Below, one piece after another: positions 1 to 8,626 of a DNA stretch of 44,515 nt (the stretch's first letter is position 1; the number at the start of each line of letters is the position of its first letter). Location of the stretch: assembly GCF_000304335.1 (NCBI RefSeq), contig NZ_CAJF01000031.1:1-44515 (forward strand), read 5' to 3'. Source of the stretch: Microbacterium yannicii PS01 (GTDB lineage: Bacteria; Actinomycetota; Actinomycetes; Actinomycetales; Microbacteriaceae). Both the position numbers and the translations under genes were made by a program. Under the pieces are notes generated by a model, which saw nothing but the letters and a program-made list of their open reading frames with translations, made no database searches and was not told the origin of the DNA.

Positions 1-217
1 GCGCGATCACGAGCCCTTCGCGCACGAGGTCCAGCATCGCCTCGCGGATCGGGGTGGCCGACACCCCGAACTGCTCGCCCAGGCTCGGCGCCGAGTACAC
101 GCGCCCGGGCTGCATCTCGCCGCTGATGATCGCGGCGCGCAGTGCGCTCTTGACGGTGTCACGGATGCTCGGCTGCTTGCTCAGACGCACGAAGCCGCGC
201 AGTTCGGGAACGGTCAT
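1..217 (-). CDS. GntR-family transcriptional regulator (partial, N-terminal part)
   Basis: The gene runs off the left edge; only the first 72 residues are visible. They form the winged helix-turn-helix of a GntR regulator (about residues 15-70), with the family signatures AAIISGEMQPGR and SATPIREAMLDLVREGL. The effector domain is outside the window; the PIREA motif and short N-terminus favour the FadR/FCD branch (inference). The ATG at 217 overlaps the stop of the upstream gene (ATGA, 214-217), so it belongs to the operon that starts at 14033 and is probably its local regulator. Candidate operators are the related palindromic sites at 3152-3165 and 14086-14106. Confidence 0.88.
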   Translation of the reverse strand, partial: MTVPELRGFVRLSKQPSIRDTVKSALRAAIISGEMQPGRVYSAPSLGEQFGVSATPIREAMLDLVREGLVIA

Positions 218-1212
218 CGGTACGCCTCCTCGGACGCGAGCGGTCCGTCCTGTCGCGTGGTCTCCATGATCCTCTCCACAACGGCCAGGTCTTCCCACGC
301 CATGCCGACACCGGTGTACAGTGCCGGCGCACCGGGTCGGCGGGTCATCTCTCCGCGGACCAGCTCGGCGAGATTCCAGATCGGGTTCGCGCCGCTCGTC
401 CACTCGTCGCCGCTGCGGGCGGCGGAGAGGTTGCCGTTCTCGCGCAGAGCGGACGCGCGCGCCTCGACCACGATGTCGGCCGAGCGGACGAGCCGCTCAC
501 CGACCTCGCGGTGACCGTGTCCGTGCGACCCGATCGCCGCCACGACGGCGTCCGGGCGGACGTCGTCGAGCTCGACCACCGGGGTCGACGACGATGTCGC
601 CGTGATGACGACGTCGGCCTCGGCGAGCGTCTCGTGCGAGCCCCGATCGGCCGGCAGCCCGGCCGCGCGCAGCTCGGCGACGGCGGCCTCGACGCGGACA
701 GGCCTGCGACCGACGATGCTCACGCGGCGGACCGGCGCGATCGCGGCGAGCGTGCGCGCGTGCTCGACGGCCTGGGGACCGGAGCCGACGACGACGAGGT
801 GCTCGACCCCGGTTCGCGCTCCGTCAGGGTCAGCCGCGAGCAGACCTTCGATCGCGACGGCCGTCACAGCCGGGGTGCGCAGCGTCGTGAGCCGCGCTCC
901 CTCGAGCACGGCGCGCGGCTGCAGCGTCTCGCGGTCGAAGAGGAGGTACCACGCATGGATCTTCGGAAGACCGCGCGTGGTGTTGCCGGGGGCGATCGTG
1001 GCGACCTTGATCCCCGCGGACGCGGCAGACTCCGCCGGCATCAGCAGGAACTCGCCGCCGGCGAGGGGCGCGAAGAGTCGCTCATGGTCGTGCTCGATGT
1101 CCCACCCGTCACGCAGCGCCGCCATGATCGCCTCGACGGCGGCGCGCCGAGAGACGGCTGCGTCGATCTCGGCCGCGCTCACGACCGGGATGCCGAGGGG
1201 AGGCGAGGTCAC
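214..1212 (-). CDS. Ornithine cyclodeaminase / mu-crystallin family protein (probable 1-pyrroline-2-carboxylate reductase or related imino-acid enzyme)
   Basis: A 332-residue protein, normal for the family. The Rossmann motif VVGSGPQAVEHA is at residues 141-152 (G143, G145), and the substrate-binding region has GIKVAT (K69) and LTTLRTPAVTA (R112). In this superfamily members either convert ornithine to proline or reduce cyclic imines such as 1-pyrroline-2-carboxylate. Lying directly after a hydroxyproline epimerase and before a GntR regulator, a role on a proline- or hydroxyproline-derived cyclic imine is more likely than ornithine deamination (inference). The start is GTG at 1212, overlapping the epimerase stop (GTGA, 1209-1212). 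A longer upstream extension of this frame is only the shadow of the epimerase gene. Confidence 0.85.
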   Translation of the reverse strand: MTSPPLGIPVVSAAEIDAAVSRRAAVEAIMAALRDGWDIEHDHERLFAPLAGGEFLLMPAESAASAGIKVATIAPGNTTRGLPKIHAWYLLFDRETLQPRAVLEGARLTTLRTPAVTAVAIEGLLAADPDGARTGVEHLVVVGSGPQAVEHARTLAAIAPVRRVSIVGRRPVRVEAAVAELRAAGLPADRGSHETLAEADVVITATSSSTPVVELDDVRPDAVVAAIGSHGHGHREVGERLVRSADIVVEARASALRENGNLSAARSGDEWTSGANPIWNLAELVRGEMTRRPGAPALYTGVGMAWEDLAVVERIMETTRQDGPLASEEAYR

Positions 1213-2210
1213 AGCTGGAACCCCCGAGGGAACGGGTCGGACGGGTCGAGCATGTACTGCGCGGTGCCGGTGACCCATGCGCGACCGGTGATCGTCGGGA
1301 TGACCGCCGGAATGCCGGCCAGGGAGGTCTCTTCGACGAGCCGGCCGGTGAACGCCGTGCCGATGTACGACTCGTTCACGAAATCGGTGCCCAGGGGGAG
1401 CAGGCCACGTGCATGCAGCTGCGCCATGCGGGCGCTCGTGCCCGTGCCGCAGGGCGAGCGGTCGAACCATCCGGGGTGGATCGCCATCGCGTGGCGCGAG
1501 TGCAGCGCGGTGGAACCGGGGGCCTCGAGGTACACGTGATGGCACCCCTGAATGGTGGGATCGACCGGATGCCGGGGGTGATCCGCCGCCTCGACCGCCT
1601 CCATGATCGCCAGGCCCGCAGCGAGCAGGTCGTCCTTGCGTGCACGATCGAAGGGCAGCCCGAGGCTCTCGAGCGACACGATCGCGTAGAAGTTGCCGCC
1701 GAAGGCCAGGTCGTACGCCACGCTGCCGTAGCCGGGAACGTCGACGGTCCGGTCGAGTCCGACGACGAACGACGGCACGTTGCGGATCGTCACGCGGTCG
1801 GCATGGCCGTCGCTCACCGCGACGTCGGCGATCACGAGACCGGCGGGCGTGTCGAGCCGGATGGTCGTCACCGGCTCCGTGACCGGCACCATGCCGGTCT
1901 CGACGAGGACCGTCGCGACGCCGATCGTGCCGTGCCCGCACATGGGGAGGCATCCCGACACCTCGATGTACAGCACGCCGAAGTCCGCGTCGGCGCGCGT
2001 GGGCGGCTGCAGGATCGCGCCGCTCATCGCGCTGTGGCCGCGCGGCTCGTTCATGAGGAGCAGGCGGATGTCGTCGCTGTTCGCCATGAACCACTGACGA
2101 CGCTCCTCCATCGTCGCGCCCGGAAGCACGCCCACGCCGCCGACGATGACGCGGGTGGGCATGCCCTCCGTGTGGGAGTCGACGGCGTGGAAGACGCGCT
2201 GCGATCGCAT
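1209..2210 (-). CDS. Proline racemase family protein, probable 4-hydroxyproline 2-epimerase
   Basis: A 333-residue cytoplasmic enzyme predicted to interconvert trans-4-hydroxy-L-proline and cis-4-hydroxy-D-proline, the entry step of hydroxyproline catabolism. Both catalytic cysteines are present: C91 in MCGHGTIG and C254 in DRSPCGTGTSA. In trans-3-hydroxyproline dehydratases of this family the first cysteine is replaced (Ser or Thr), so the Cys/Cys pair points to a racemase or epimerase. Proline racemase cannot be excluded, but the DapA-family lyase just upstream fits the hydroxyproline route. The start ATG at 2210 has GAGGA seven bases upstream. It is 15 bp from the DapA-family gene and overlaps the following gene by 4 bp. 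Confidence 0.88.
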   Translation of the reverse strand: MRSQRVFHAVDSHTEGMPTRVIVGGVGVLPGATMEERRQWFMANSDDIRLLLMNEPRGHSAMSGAILQPPTRADADFGVLYIEVSGCLPMCGHGTIGVATVLVETGMVPVTEPVTTIRLDTPAGLVIADVAVSDGHADRVTIRNVPSFVVGLDRTVDVPGYGSVAYDLAFGGNFYAIVSLESLGLPFDRARKDDLLAAGLAIMEAVEAADHPRHPVDPTIQGCHHVYLEAPGSTALHSRHAMAIHPGWFDRSPCGTGTSARMAQLHARGLLPLGTDFVNESYIGTAFTGRLVEETSLAGIPAVIPTITGRAWVTGTAQYMLDPSDPFPRGFQL

Positions 2211-2225
2211 TTCAGGTCCTCGGGA

Positions 2226-3134
2226 TCAGCGGTAGCCCTTGGCCAGCACGGCCTCGGTGTCGGCGATGATACGCGTGCGCACGTCCTCGGGAAGCGGCAG
2301 GCGCGGTGGGCGCGTGGTGATGCCGGCCGGGGCGACTCCGGCTACCTCCTGCGAGAGCTTGATCGCCTGCACGAACCACGTCTTGGAGTCCCAGCGCAGC
2401 AGCGGGTGAAGATCGCGGTAGATCTCGCGTGCCCGTACCCAGTCGGCCGGGTCGTCCGAGGTCGAGAGGTTGTACAGCTCGACGGTCGACGAGGGAATGG
2501 CGTTCGGGTAGCCGGCGACCCAGCCCACGGCGCCGTTGATGCCGAGCTCGAAGACGACGTCATCCGATCCGATCGAGATGTCGAGGCCCGGTGCCAGCTC
2601 GCGGATCTCGAAGGAGTGGCGCACATCGCCCGAGAACTCCTTCACCGACACGATGAGGCCCTCTTCGAAGAGGCGGGCGAGCAGGTCGGGGCGCAGATCG
2701 ACCTTGGTGTCGATCGGGTTGTTGTAGGCGAGCACCGGCAGGCCGACGGCGGCCACCCGGCGGAAATGGTCGGCCACCTCGTCGTCGCTGGCGCGGTAGG
2801 CGTTGGGGGGCAGAAGCATGACGGCGGGCGCACCGTGCTCGGCGGCGTGCTCGGTCAGACGCACGCTCTCGAGTGCGCCGTACGCGCCGACGCCGGGAAT
2901 GACGGCGGTGCCTTCGGGGGCGGCATCCATCGCCGTGAGGAACACCTGACGGCGCTCCTCCTCGGTCAGCGTCTGGTACTCGCCCAGCGACCCGTTCGGG
3001 ATGATGCCCGTCACACCGTTCGAGGTGGTGAACCGCACGTGCTCGGCGTACGCGTCGTAGTTCACCGAGAAATCCGGATTGATGGGCAGGGTCGTGGCCA
3101 GGTTCACGCCGTGCCACGGCTGATGGTCGGTCAT
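2226..3134 (-). CDS. DapA/NAL-family lyase, probable 1-pyrroline-4-hydroxy-2-carboxylate deaminase
   Basis: A 302-residue class I aldolase-fold protein. The Schiff-base lysine is K165 (IVSVKEFSGD), the proton-relay tyrosine is Y137 in LAYNNPID, and the carboxylate-binding loop is NGSLGEYQTLT (residues 48-58). In hydroxyproline catabolism a member of this family deaminates and dehydrates 1-pyrroline-4-hydroxy-2-carboxylate to 2-oxoglutarate semialdehyde. The neighbouring epimerase makes that the best reading; a sugar-acid dehydratase or dihydrodipicolinate synthase role is less likely here. The ATG at 3134 was chosen because GGAGAG lies just upstream; a start ten codons earlier has no such site. 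The 55-bp gap before this gene is the widest in the operon and holds a palindrome (3154-3163). Confidence 0.83.
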   Translation of the reverse strand: MTDHQPWHGVNLATTLPINPDFSVNYDAYAEHVRFTTSNGVTGIIPNGSLGEYQTLTEEERRQVFLTAMDAAPEGTAVIPGVGAYGALESVRLTEHAAEHGAPAVMLLPPNAYRASDDEVADHFRRVAAVGLPVLAYNNPIDTKVDLRPDLLARLFEEGLIVSVKEFSGDVRHSFEIRELAPGLDISIGSDDVVFELGINGAVGWVAGYPNAIPSSTVELYNLSTSDDPADWVRAREIYRDLHPLLRWDSKTWFVQAIKLSQEVAGVAPAGITTRPPRLPLPEDVRTRIIADTEAVLAKGYR

Positions 3135-3151
3135 CTTCTCTCCTGAAGGTA

Positions 3152-3165
3152 GGTGCAATTGCAAT
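3152..3165. promoter_or_regulatory. Candidate operator upstream of the hydroxyproline genes
   Basis: GGTGCAATTGCAAT contains a perfect 10-bp palindrome, TGCAATTGCA (3154-3163). It lies about 20 bp upstream of the DapA-family start codon in an otherwise GC-rich stretch. The half-site GGTGCAAT recurs in the palindrome at 14086-14106, upstream of the first gene of the same operon. I infer a site for the GntR regulator at 1-217 and possibly an internal promoter; no clear -35/-10 pair is visible. Confidence 0.4.
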
Positions 3166-3189
3166 GGTAATGGGGAATGGACGCGGCGT

Positions 3190-5898
3190 CTACACCGCCG
3201 GGCGAGGCGGCAGCACGAGCCGCCGGCGCGGTTCCTCGTTGCCCGCGCGGTCGGTTGCGGCGTACTCGAGCACCTGCTCGTCGTCGGTGAGCGCCCGGAC
3301 GAAAGCCTCCTGGAACGTCGCCCAGAACGTGCCCGGTCCTTCCCATTGGATGCGCTCGGCGCCTGACACCTCGTCGGTGGCGACGAAGGTGACCTCGACG
3401 CTCGAGCCGAGCGGCTTCACACGGGCCTCCGTGCGCGGGGGAGTCGTGTCGATGTGAAGAGTGCGCGTGGCGGTCACCGCACGCCGCGCAGCGATGGCCC
3501 GCGCCTGGACGCGCACCGACCCCTCCCGCTCCAGGCGGAACGGACCCTCGTACGGTAGCCAGTCGCCGTCGGCGACGCGCACGTCGATGCGGTCCGGCGC
3601 GACGCCCTGCGAGGTCACCCGCACCGTGAGGACGGGCTGCGACGTGTGCCATCCGGAGGCGGCAGGCTCCGGCGAGAGGATCTCGATGAGAGGGACGGAT
3701 GCCTCGTCCTCCGTGCCCGCGGATTCCTCCAGCCAGGCGCGAGCGGCGCGCACCTCGTCGGACTCCTCTCCGGCTGCATCGGCGGCCCGAAGCGCGGCGG
3801 CATCGAGCTCCAGCGCGCAGCGGAGCACCGTCCTCGCCTCGGCCGCACCCAGCAGGCCGTCCTCGCGGCCGCGACGGACGGAGTCGAGCACGCGAGCGAC
3901 GAAGTCCACTCTGGTGCGCGGTGCCGGCTCGGCCCACACATCGTCCAGGACCGTGCTGCCATCCTCGCGATCACGCACACGCACACCCGTGTCGACGCCC
4001 GCGAAAGCGATCGTCTCATCGACCGCGCGCACGTACATGTGGTACCGCTCGGAAGACCCCGTCCACACGGGCTCGAACCGCACCCCTCCGAGCCGGGCCC
4101 CCTGCCCGGCGATGAGTCGCGCCTCGGGGTCGGGGTCGTCACCGAGGATCGTCCCGTCGAGCAGGCGGCGGCGGTCGAGCGCGACCTCCAGCCACGCGGT
4201 GCTGTCGGAACGCGCGACCAGGATGCTCGGGCCGTAGGCGAGGTGGCGGATATGCGGGTCGTCGGGCGTGGCCTCCGCTCGGAGTCCCATGGGCAGATCG
4301 ACGACGAGCTCGTCGCCCGCGTTCCACTCGCGCTTCACAGGGGCGTAGCCACCCGGCTCGGCGGCGACGGCGAGAGCCTCGCCGTCGATGGTGGCAGTGG
4401 CGGGAGCCGACACCCACGCGGGGATGCGGAAATGGATCGTCAGGGGCAGCGGGTCGCGGCATCCGTCGATGCGCTCGATCCGGACGCGCACCTGGGATGC
4501 CAGCGGAAGGCCCGAGTCGACGACGACGCGCACGCCGCGCTCGTGCCACGTGAGCTCGGCGGACGCGTGCGGGTTGATCCACAGCTCGGCGTCCTCACCC
4601 GTGCCGTGGAAGAACACCGCGTCCTGGTACTTGACGTGGTTCTCGAGCCCCGTGCCGCCGCAGCATGTGCCGACGTTGTCGAACTCGGGCAGTGCGCCCG
4701 GATGCACCGGGAACATGTAGGTGACTTCGGGGCTCGTCTCGGAGCGGATGTCGCGACGCGACGCGAGGATGTGGTTCAGCAGACCGCGCTCGTAGTACTC
4801 CATGTACGCCGGGTCGAGGGTGTGCTGGAACAGCAGCTTCGCGAGCTTGAGCAGGTTGTAGGTCGCGCACGTCTCGGCATTGCGGTGCCCGATGTCGCCT
4901 GCGACACGGCCGGCCGGCCCCCACAGCTCGCTCTCTCCGGTGCCGCCGTGGGCGTACATGCGCCCGGGCACCACCTGGTCCCACAGCCCGATGGCCGCGT
5001 CGAGGTAGGCGGCCTCGCCGGTGGACTCGTACTCGCGGACGTAGCCGATCAGCTGCGGCAGGTGCTGATTCGCGTGCATGCCGTCGAGGATGTCGCGGCC
5101 CGAGGCGCCTGCCGCGATGAGGCCGTGCTGGTCGAACATGCGCGCCGTCTCGAGGAAGAGCGGCTCGTCCGCGACGACGCTGAGCCGCGCCAGCGTCTCG
5201 TTCATGCCGCCGAACTCCCCGGCGATGTACAGCGACCACATGTGCTGGCGGCGGGCGTCGTCGAGCCGGGACAGCCGGCCGTTCACCCAGTGGGCCATCG
5301 CCGTCACGACGTCGAGCGCCTGCTCGTCGCCGGTCAGCTCATATGCGTCGAGAAGGCCGGCCATGATCTTGTGGCAGGTGTAGTACGGCGCCCAGATCTC
5401 GCCGTACGGTGCGCCGTCCTCGAGGCGGGCGAACTGCCACTCGCCGTAGGCGGCGAGGAACCCCGGGTGCGAGTAACGCCCGGTCGCGGCGAGAGCGCTC
5501 TGCACTTCGGCGAGTCCGGCGACGAACTCCGAGACCTTCTCGCGAAGGGACTCGTCGCGCTCGTCCACGGCCGCCATGGACAGCATCGACAAAAAGTGAC
5601 CGGCGTAGTGTCCGCGCAGCAGGTTCGCCGTCTGAGCCGCTTCGCGGCCGGGGTAGTCGTGCTCGCCCCACGCCTCTTCGGCGGGGTGGCCGAAGTCCTC
5701 CCACGACCCGGGCGGCTGCGCGCCGCGCGTGTCGAGGCCGGCATTGGCGCGGAAGACGGCGAGGAGTCGGTCCACCGGGTAGACGCGGGCGAGATGAAGC
5801 ATCTCCCTCCGGGCACGCTGGTAGACGCTCGCGTCGCCCAGCCGCACATCGGCCAGCGGAAACTCGAGGGCTCGCCGTGTGGTCGTCGCGGCGCTCAC
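3190..5898 (-). CDS. GH127-family glycoside hydrolase, probable beta-L-arabinofuranosidase, with C-terminal extension
   Basis: A 902-residue protein of the DUF1680/GH127 clan. The Bifidobacterium enzyme HypBA1, which frees arabinose from hydroxyproline-linked beta-arabinofuranosides, uses a Glu acid/base, a Cys nucleophile and a Zn site of Glu and three Cys. The matching residues here are E322 (GGTGESELWG), E342 and C344 (NAETCATYN), and C412-C413 (GTCCGGTGLENH). No signal peptide is seen, so it should act in the cytoplasm. It is about 240 residues longer than HypBA1: a helical stretch and then an Ig-like/OmpL47-type tail (about 708-902, with HIDTTPP) follow the catalytic part. GH146 is an alternative family assignment. 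The GTG at 5898 overlaps the peptidase stop (GTGA). Confidence 0.88.
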   Translation of the reverse strand: MSAATTTRRALEFPLADVRLGDASVYQRARREMLHLARVYPVDRLLAVFRANAGLDTRGAQPPGSWEDFGHPAEEAWGEHDYPGREAAQTANLLRGHYAGHFLSMLSMAAVDERDESLREKVSEFVAGLAEVQSALAATGRYSHPGFLAAYGEWQFARLEDGAPYGEIWAPYYTCHKIMAGLLDAYELTGDEQALDVVTAMAHWVNGRLSRLDDARRQHMWSLYIAGEFGGMNETLARLSVVADEPLFLETARMFDQHGLIAAGASGRDILDGMHANQHLPQLIGYVREYESTGEAAYLDAAIGLWDQVVPGRMYAHGGTGESELWGPAGRVAGDIGHRNAETCATYNLLKLAKLLFQHTLDPAYMEYYERGLLNHILASRRDIRSETSPEVTYMFPVHPGALPEFDNVGTCCGGTGLENHVKYQDAVFFHGTGEDAELWINPHASAELTWHERGVRVVVDSGLPLASQVRVRIERIDGCRDPLPLTIHFRIPAWVSAPATATIDGEALAVAAEPGGYAPVKREWNAGDELVVDLPMGLRAEATPDDPHIRHLAYGPSILVARSDSTAWLEVALDRRRLLDGTILGDDPDPEARLIAGQGARLGGVRFEPVWTGSSERYHMYVRAVDETIAFAGVDTGVRVRDREDGSTVLDDVWAEPAPRTRVDFVARVLDSVRRGREDGLLGAAEARTVLRCALELDAAALRAADAAGEESDEVRAARAWLEESAGTEDEASVPLIEILSPEPAASGWHTSQPVLTVRVTSQGVAPDRIDVRVADGDWLPYEGPFRLEREGSVRVQARAIAARRAVTATRTLHIDTTPPRTEARVKPLGSSVEVTFVATDEVSGAERIQWEGPGTFWATFQEAFVRALTDDEQVLEYAATDRAGNEEPRRRLVLPPRPAV

Positions 5899-7346
5899 GA
5901 CGTCGGTCCGAGGTGGGCCCGCGTCCAGGCCTCGACGCCGTCGGCGTCGATCGGGAGCGCGGCCGAGAGGACGTCGGAGCCGGATCCGGTGACGAGGACG
6001 TCGTCCTCCAGCCGGACGCCGATGCCGCGCAGCTCCGGCGGCAGCGTGAGGTCGTGCGCATGGAAGTACAGACCGGGTTCGACAGTCATCACGACGCCCG
6101 GTTCCAGATCGGCGCCCATGTAGTCCTCGTACTGCGCCTGGCTGCAGTCGTGCACATCGAGCCCCAGGTGGTGCCCGATGCCGCAGGCGAGGTAGCGACG
6201 ATGGTGCTGGCCCGCCGGCGAGAGCGCTTCGTCGACCGACACCGGCAGGAGGCCCCAGTCGTGAAGCCCCTGGGCGACGACCTCCATCGCAGCGAAGTGG
6301 AAGTCCAAGTAGGGGGTGCCGGGCCGGATCTGGTCGAGACCGGCGCGGTGCGCCTTCTCGACCAGGTCGTGCACCGCGCGCTGCGCCGTGCTGAACGTGC
6401 CCGTGGCCGGGACGGTGCGGGTGACGTCGGCGGTATAGAGCGAGTGGGCCTCGACACCCATGTCGAGCAGCAGTGCGGCGTGGGGAAGCACGGGGCCGTC
6501 GCATCGCACCCAGTGCAGGATCGGGGCGTGCGCTCCCGAGCCGACGATGGTCGAGTAGCCCGGACCGTTGCCGAACGTGCGCGCGTGGCGGTCGAATGTG
6601 CCCTGCAGCCATCGTTCGCCGAGCCCGTCCCGGATCGCTCGCGGCACCTCGGCGACCACGGCGGCGAACCCGTCGACGGTCGCATCGACGGCGGCGCGGA
6701 GCTGGGTGATCTCCCACTCGTCCTTGACCATCCGCAGCCGCGACATCGTGCGCTCGAGCTCCGGAGACGCGACCGCGTCGAGTCCGCCCGCGAGGTGCGC
6801 GGCGGACCGAGCGGCCAGAGCGCCCCGAAGCTCGTTGTGCCGGGCGTCGAGGGCCTCGAGGGGCTCAACGGTGATACTCAGCGCATCGGACCACTCGGGC
6901 AGCCCTGCAGAGGGGCCGACCCACAGCTCGCCGTGCATGGCGTTCGAGAAGAAGCCGGCGTCGCCCGGGCGGAAGGGGCGCGGGAGGTACAGCACGGCGT
7001 CGTGACCGCCGGGGACCGCCCACATCACGAGCACGGCGTCCTCGACCTGGCAGCCGCTGAGCCACACGAAGTTGCTGTCGGCACGGAAGCCGTAGGCGGC
7101 GTCGTCGTTGCGGATCGGGGCGGAGCCGGAAGCCACGACGAGCGTCTGCCCGGGCATCGCCGCGCTCAGGCGCGAGCGGTGTGCTGCGGCTGCCTCTGAG
7201 GTGCCGGCGGGCATCGTCGGGCGCACGGGCACGTCGTCCCACCCCGACGCGATGAACTCGGTGAACGCCGGAATCCCGGCGAGCCGCGGGTAGCGTGTGC
7301 CGGCATAGGGCGGCCGGACGGGCGCCGCGTGGTGGTGGTGCGTCAT
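5895..7346 (-). CDS. M24B-family metallopeptidase, probable Xaa-Pro aminopeptidase
   Basis: A 483-residue protein with an aminopeptidase P-type N-terminal domain (about residues 20-180) and the pita-bread M24 catalytic domain. All five metal ligands are present: D296 (LLLDMGVE), D307 (YTADVTRT), H392 (GIGHHLGLDVHD), E423 (TVEPGLYF) and E447 (GVRLEDDVLVT). Such enzymes remove an N-terminal residue that precedes proline; here the natural substrates may contain hydroxyproline (inference from the operon). No signal peptide, so cytoplasmic. The ATG at 7346 has GGAGGAGA upstream and overlaps the stop of the S33 gene (ATGA). An odd detail is the native N-terminus MTHHHH, a short histidine run. Confidence 0.9.
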   Translation of the reverse strand: MTHHHHAAPVRPPYAGTRYPRLAGIPAFTEFIASGWDDVPVRPTMPAGTSEAAAAHRSRLSAAMPGQTLVVASGSAPIRNDDAAYGFRADSNFVWLSGCQVEDAVLVMWAVPGGHDAVLYLPRPFRPGDAGFFSNAMHGELWVGPSAGLPEWSDALSITVEPLEALDARHNELRGALAARSAAHLAGGLDAVASPELERTMSRLRMVKDEWEITQLRAAVDATVDGFAAVVAEVPRAIRDGLGERWLQGTFDRHARTFGNGPGYSTIVGSGAHAPILHWVRCDGPVLPHAALLLDMGVEAHSLYTADVTRTVPATGTFSTAQRAVHDLVEKAHRAGLDQIRPGTPYLDFHFAAMEVVAQGLHDWGLLPVSVDEALSPAGQHHRRYLACGIGHHLGLDVHDCSQAQYEDYMGADLEPGVVMTVEPGLYFHAHDLTLPPELRGIGVRLEDDVLVTGSGSDVLSAALPIDADGVEAWTRAHLGPTS

Positions 7347-8626
7347 CGCTTTTCTCCTCCGCGGTCGCGGACGATGTCCCGCAGTGCGGTGAACGTCCGT
7401 CCCGATCCGATTCCGTCGTGCTCGAATTCGTTGGTGACCCAGTACTGCGAGTTGCCGATGCGGGAGAGCGAGTCCAGCTGGAGCCCCGCATCGACGTACA
7501 TGTCGTCGAAGTACACCGCCGCGGCGAGCGGCACCTCCGATGCCTCCAGCCGGGCCGCATCGTACAGAGGCGTCCAGGCGGTGCGCTCGGAAAGGGCGTG
7601 TGCGGCGTCGCGGAACCCGCGCAGCAGTCGCACCTCGTCGAACATCCACGGGAAGGCCATCTCGCCGGTGAACAGCAGCGGTCGCCGGTCCGGGGAGAAC
7701 TCCGGGCGCGCGTCGCGGGCGCGCTGAGCCGCCCAGGCCGTGGGCCCGCTCTCCGGGTCGCCGTAGATGGACTCCTGCAGGGTCCAGAAGAGCGGGTTCC
7801 CGGCGCTCGACGTCAGGATCATCGTGTCCTGGAGGAAGGCGGTCGACAACCGTCCCGGCCGCGCGAAGGCCTTCTCGACCAGCCAGTGCAGCCGCTCGTG
7901 ACCGGGCTTCATGCCGAGGTCGATCCCCAGCGACTGGAACCGGTGCACGCTCAGCCGGTCGCCGTCGGGCAGGAGCACCTCCTCCTGCTCGAGGTGATCC
8001 GCGATCCGGCCGATCGCCTCGGCGTCCTCCGGAAAGCGGCGGTACAGCTCGGCGGTCTTGCGCGCGACGCGGCCGAAGGTGCGGGCGTACACCTCGTCGG
8101 CGCGCGGCGGTGTGCCCGGGATGCCCCCGCAGACGTAGCACGCGGCGAGCGCTTCGGGGGCGAGGGAGAGGTAGGTCAGGGTGAGGAAGCCGCCATAGCT
8201 CTGCGCGAGGGTCGCCCAGCGACGCCCGCCGTAGCGGGTCATGCGCACGTGCTCGAGGTCGCGCACGATCGAGTCGGCTCGGAAGAGCGCGAGCAGGTCG
8301 GCGCCGGCCGCTGCGTCGAGCGGCGCGACGTCGACTGCCTCGAGGGGATGACTGCGGCCGGTACCGCGCTGGTCGACCAGCACGATGCGGTAGTCGTGGA
8401 GCGCCTCTTCGATCCAGCCGTCGCTCCGGAGCGGGCGGGGGTTGGCTCCGCCGGGGCCTCCCTGGAGGTACGTCAGGAGGGGCAGGTCGTCGTCGCGCCG
8501 TTCGGGATCGACGAGTTCGCGCACGAAGACCGAGATGGACCGGCCCGCCGGGTCGTTCCAGTCCAGGGGAACGTCGACGAACGTCTCGGTGACGTGGATG
8601 CCGGGAAGGTGGTAGGTCGTGGTCAT
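7343..8626 (-). CDS. Alpha/beta-hydrolase, S33-family prolyl aminopeptidase (proline iminopeptidase-like)
   Basis: A 427-residue alpha/beta hydrolase. It has the oxyanion-hole motif YLQGGPGGA (residues 53-61), the strand-turn VDQRGTGRS (84-92) typical of prolyl aminopeptidases, and the nucleophile S143 in LAQSYGGFLTL. A downstream histidine in NEFEHDGI can complete the triad. The family removes N-terminal proline from peptides; with the Xaa-Pro aminopeptidase next to it, the pair could fully dismantle proline- or hydroxyproline-rich peptides (inference). No export signal is visible. The ATG at 8626 overlaps the ATPase stop by 4 bp and has GGAGG upstream; longer starts fall inside the ATPase gene. 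Confidence 0.88.
   Translation of the reverse strand: MTTTYHLPGIHVTETFVDVPLDWNDPAGRSISVFVRELVDPERRDDDLPLLTYLQGGPGGANPRPLRSDGWIEEALHDYRIVLVDQRGTGRSHPLEAVDVAPLDAAAGADLLALFRADSIVRDLEHVRMTRYGGRRWATLAQSYGGFLTLTYLSLAPEALAACYVCGGIPGTPPRADEVYARTFGRVARKTAELYRRFPEDAEAIGRIADHLEQEEVLLPDGDRLSVHRFQSLGIDLGMKPGHERLHWLVEKAFARPGRLSTAFLQDTMILTSSAGNPLFWTLQESIYGDPESGPTAWAAQRARDARPEFSPDRRPLLFTGEMAFPWMFDEVRLLRGFRDAAHALSERTAWTPLYDAARLEASEVPLAAAVYFDDMYVDAGLQLDSLSRIGNSQYWVTNEFEHDGIGSGRTFTALRDIVRDRGGEKR

Noticed and set aside
214..2094. A continuous 626-codon minus-strand frame that would fuse the OCD-family protein to an upstream extension
   Set aside because: The extension is an arginine/histidine-rich shadow of the epimerase gene; a GTG with a GTGA overlap at 1212 gives a normal family length.
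3190..6717. A continuous 1175-codon minus-strand frame around the GH127 gene
   Set aside because: The first 270 codons are out-of-frame translation of the M24 peptidase gene; GTG at 5898 with a GTGA overlap is the credible start.
7329..7346. Histidine run at the start of the M24 peptidase as a cloning tag
   Set aside because: It is only four residues, lies in a natural ATGA-coupled operon junction, and has no vector sequence around it.
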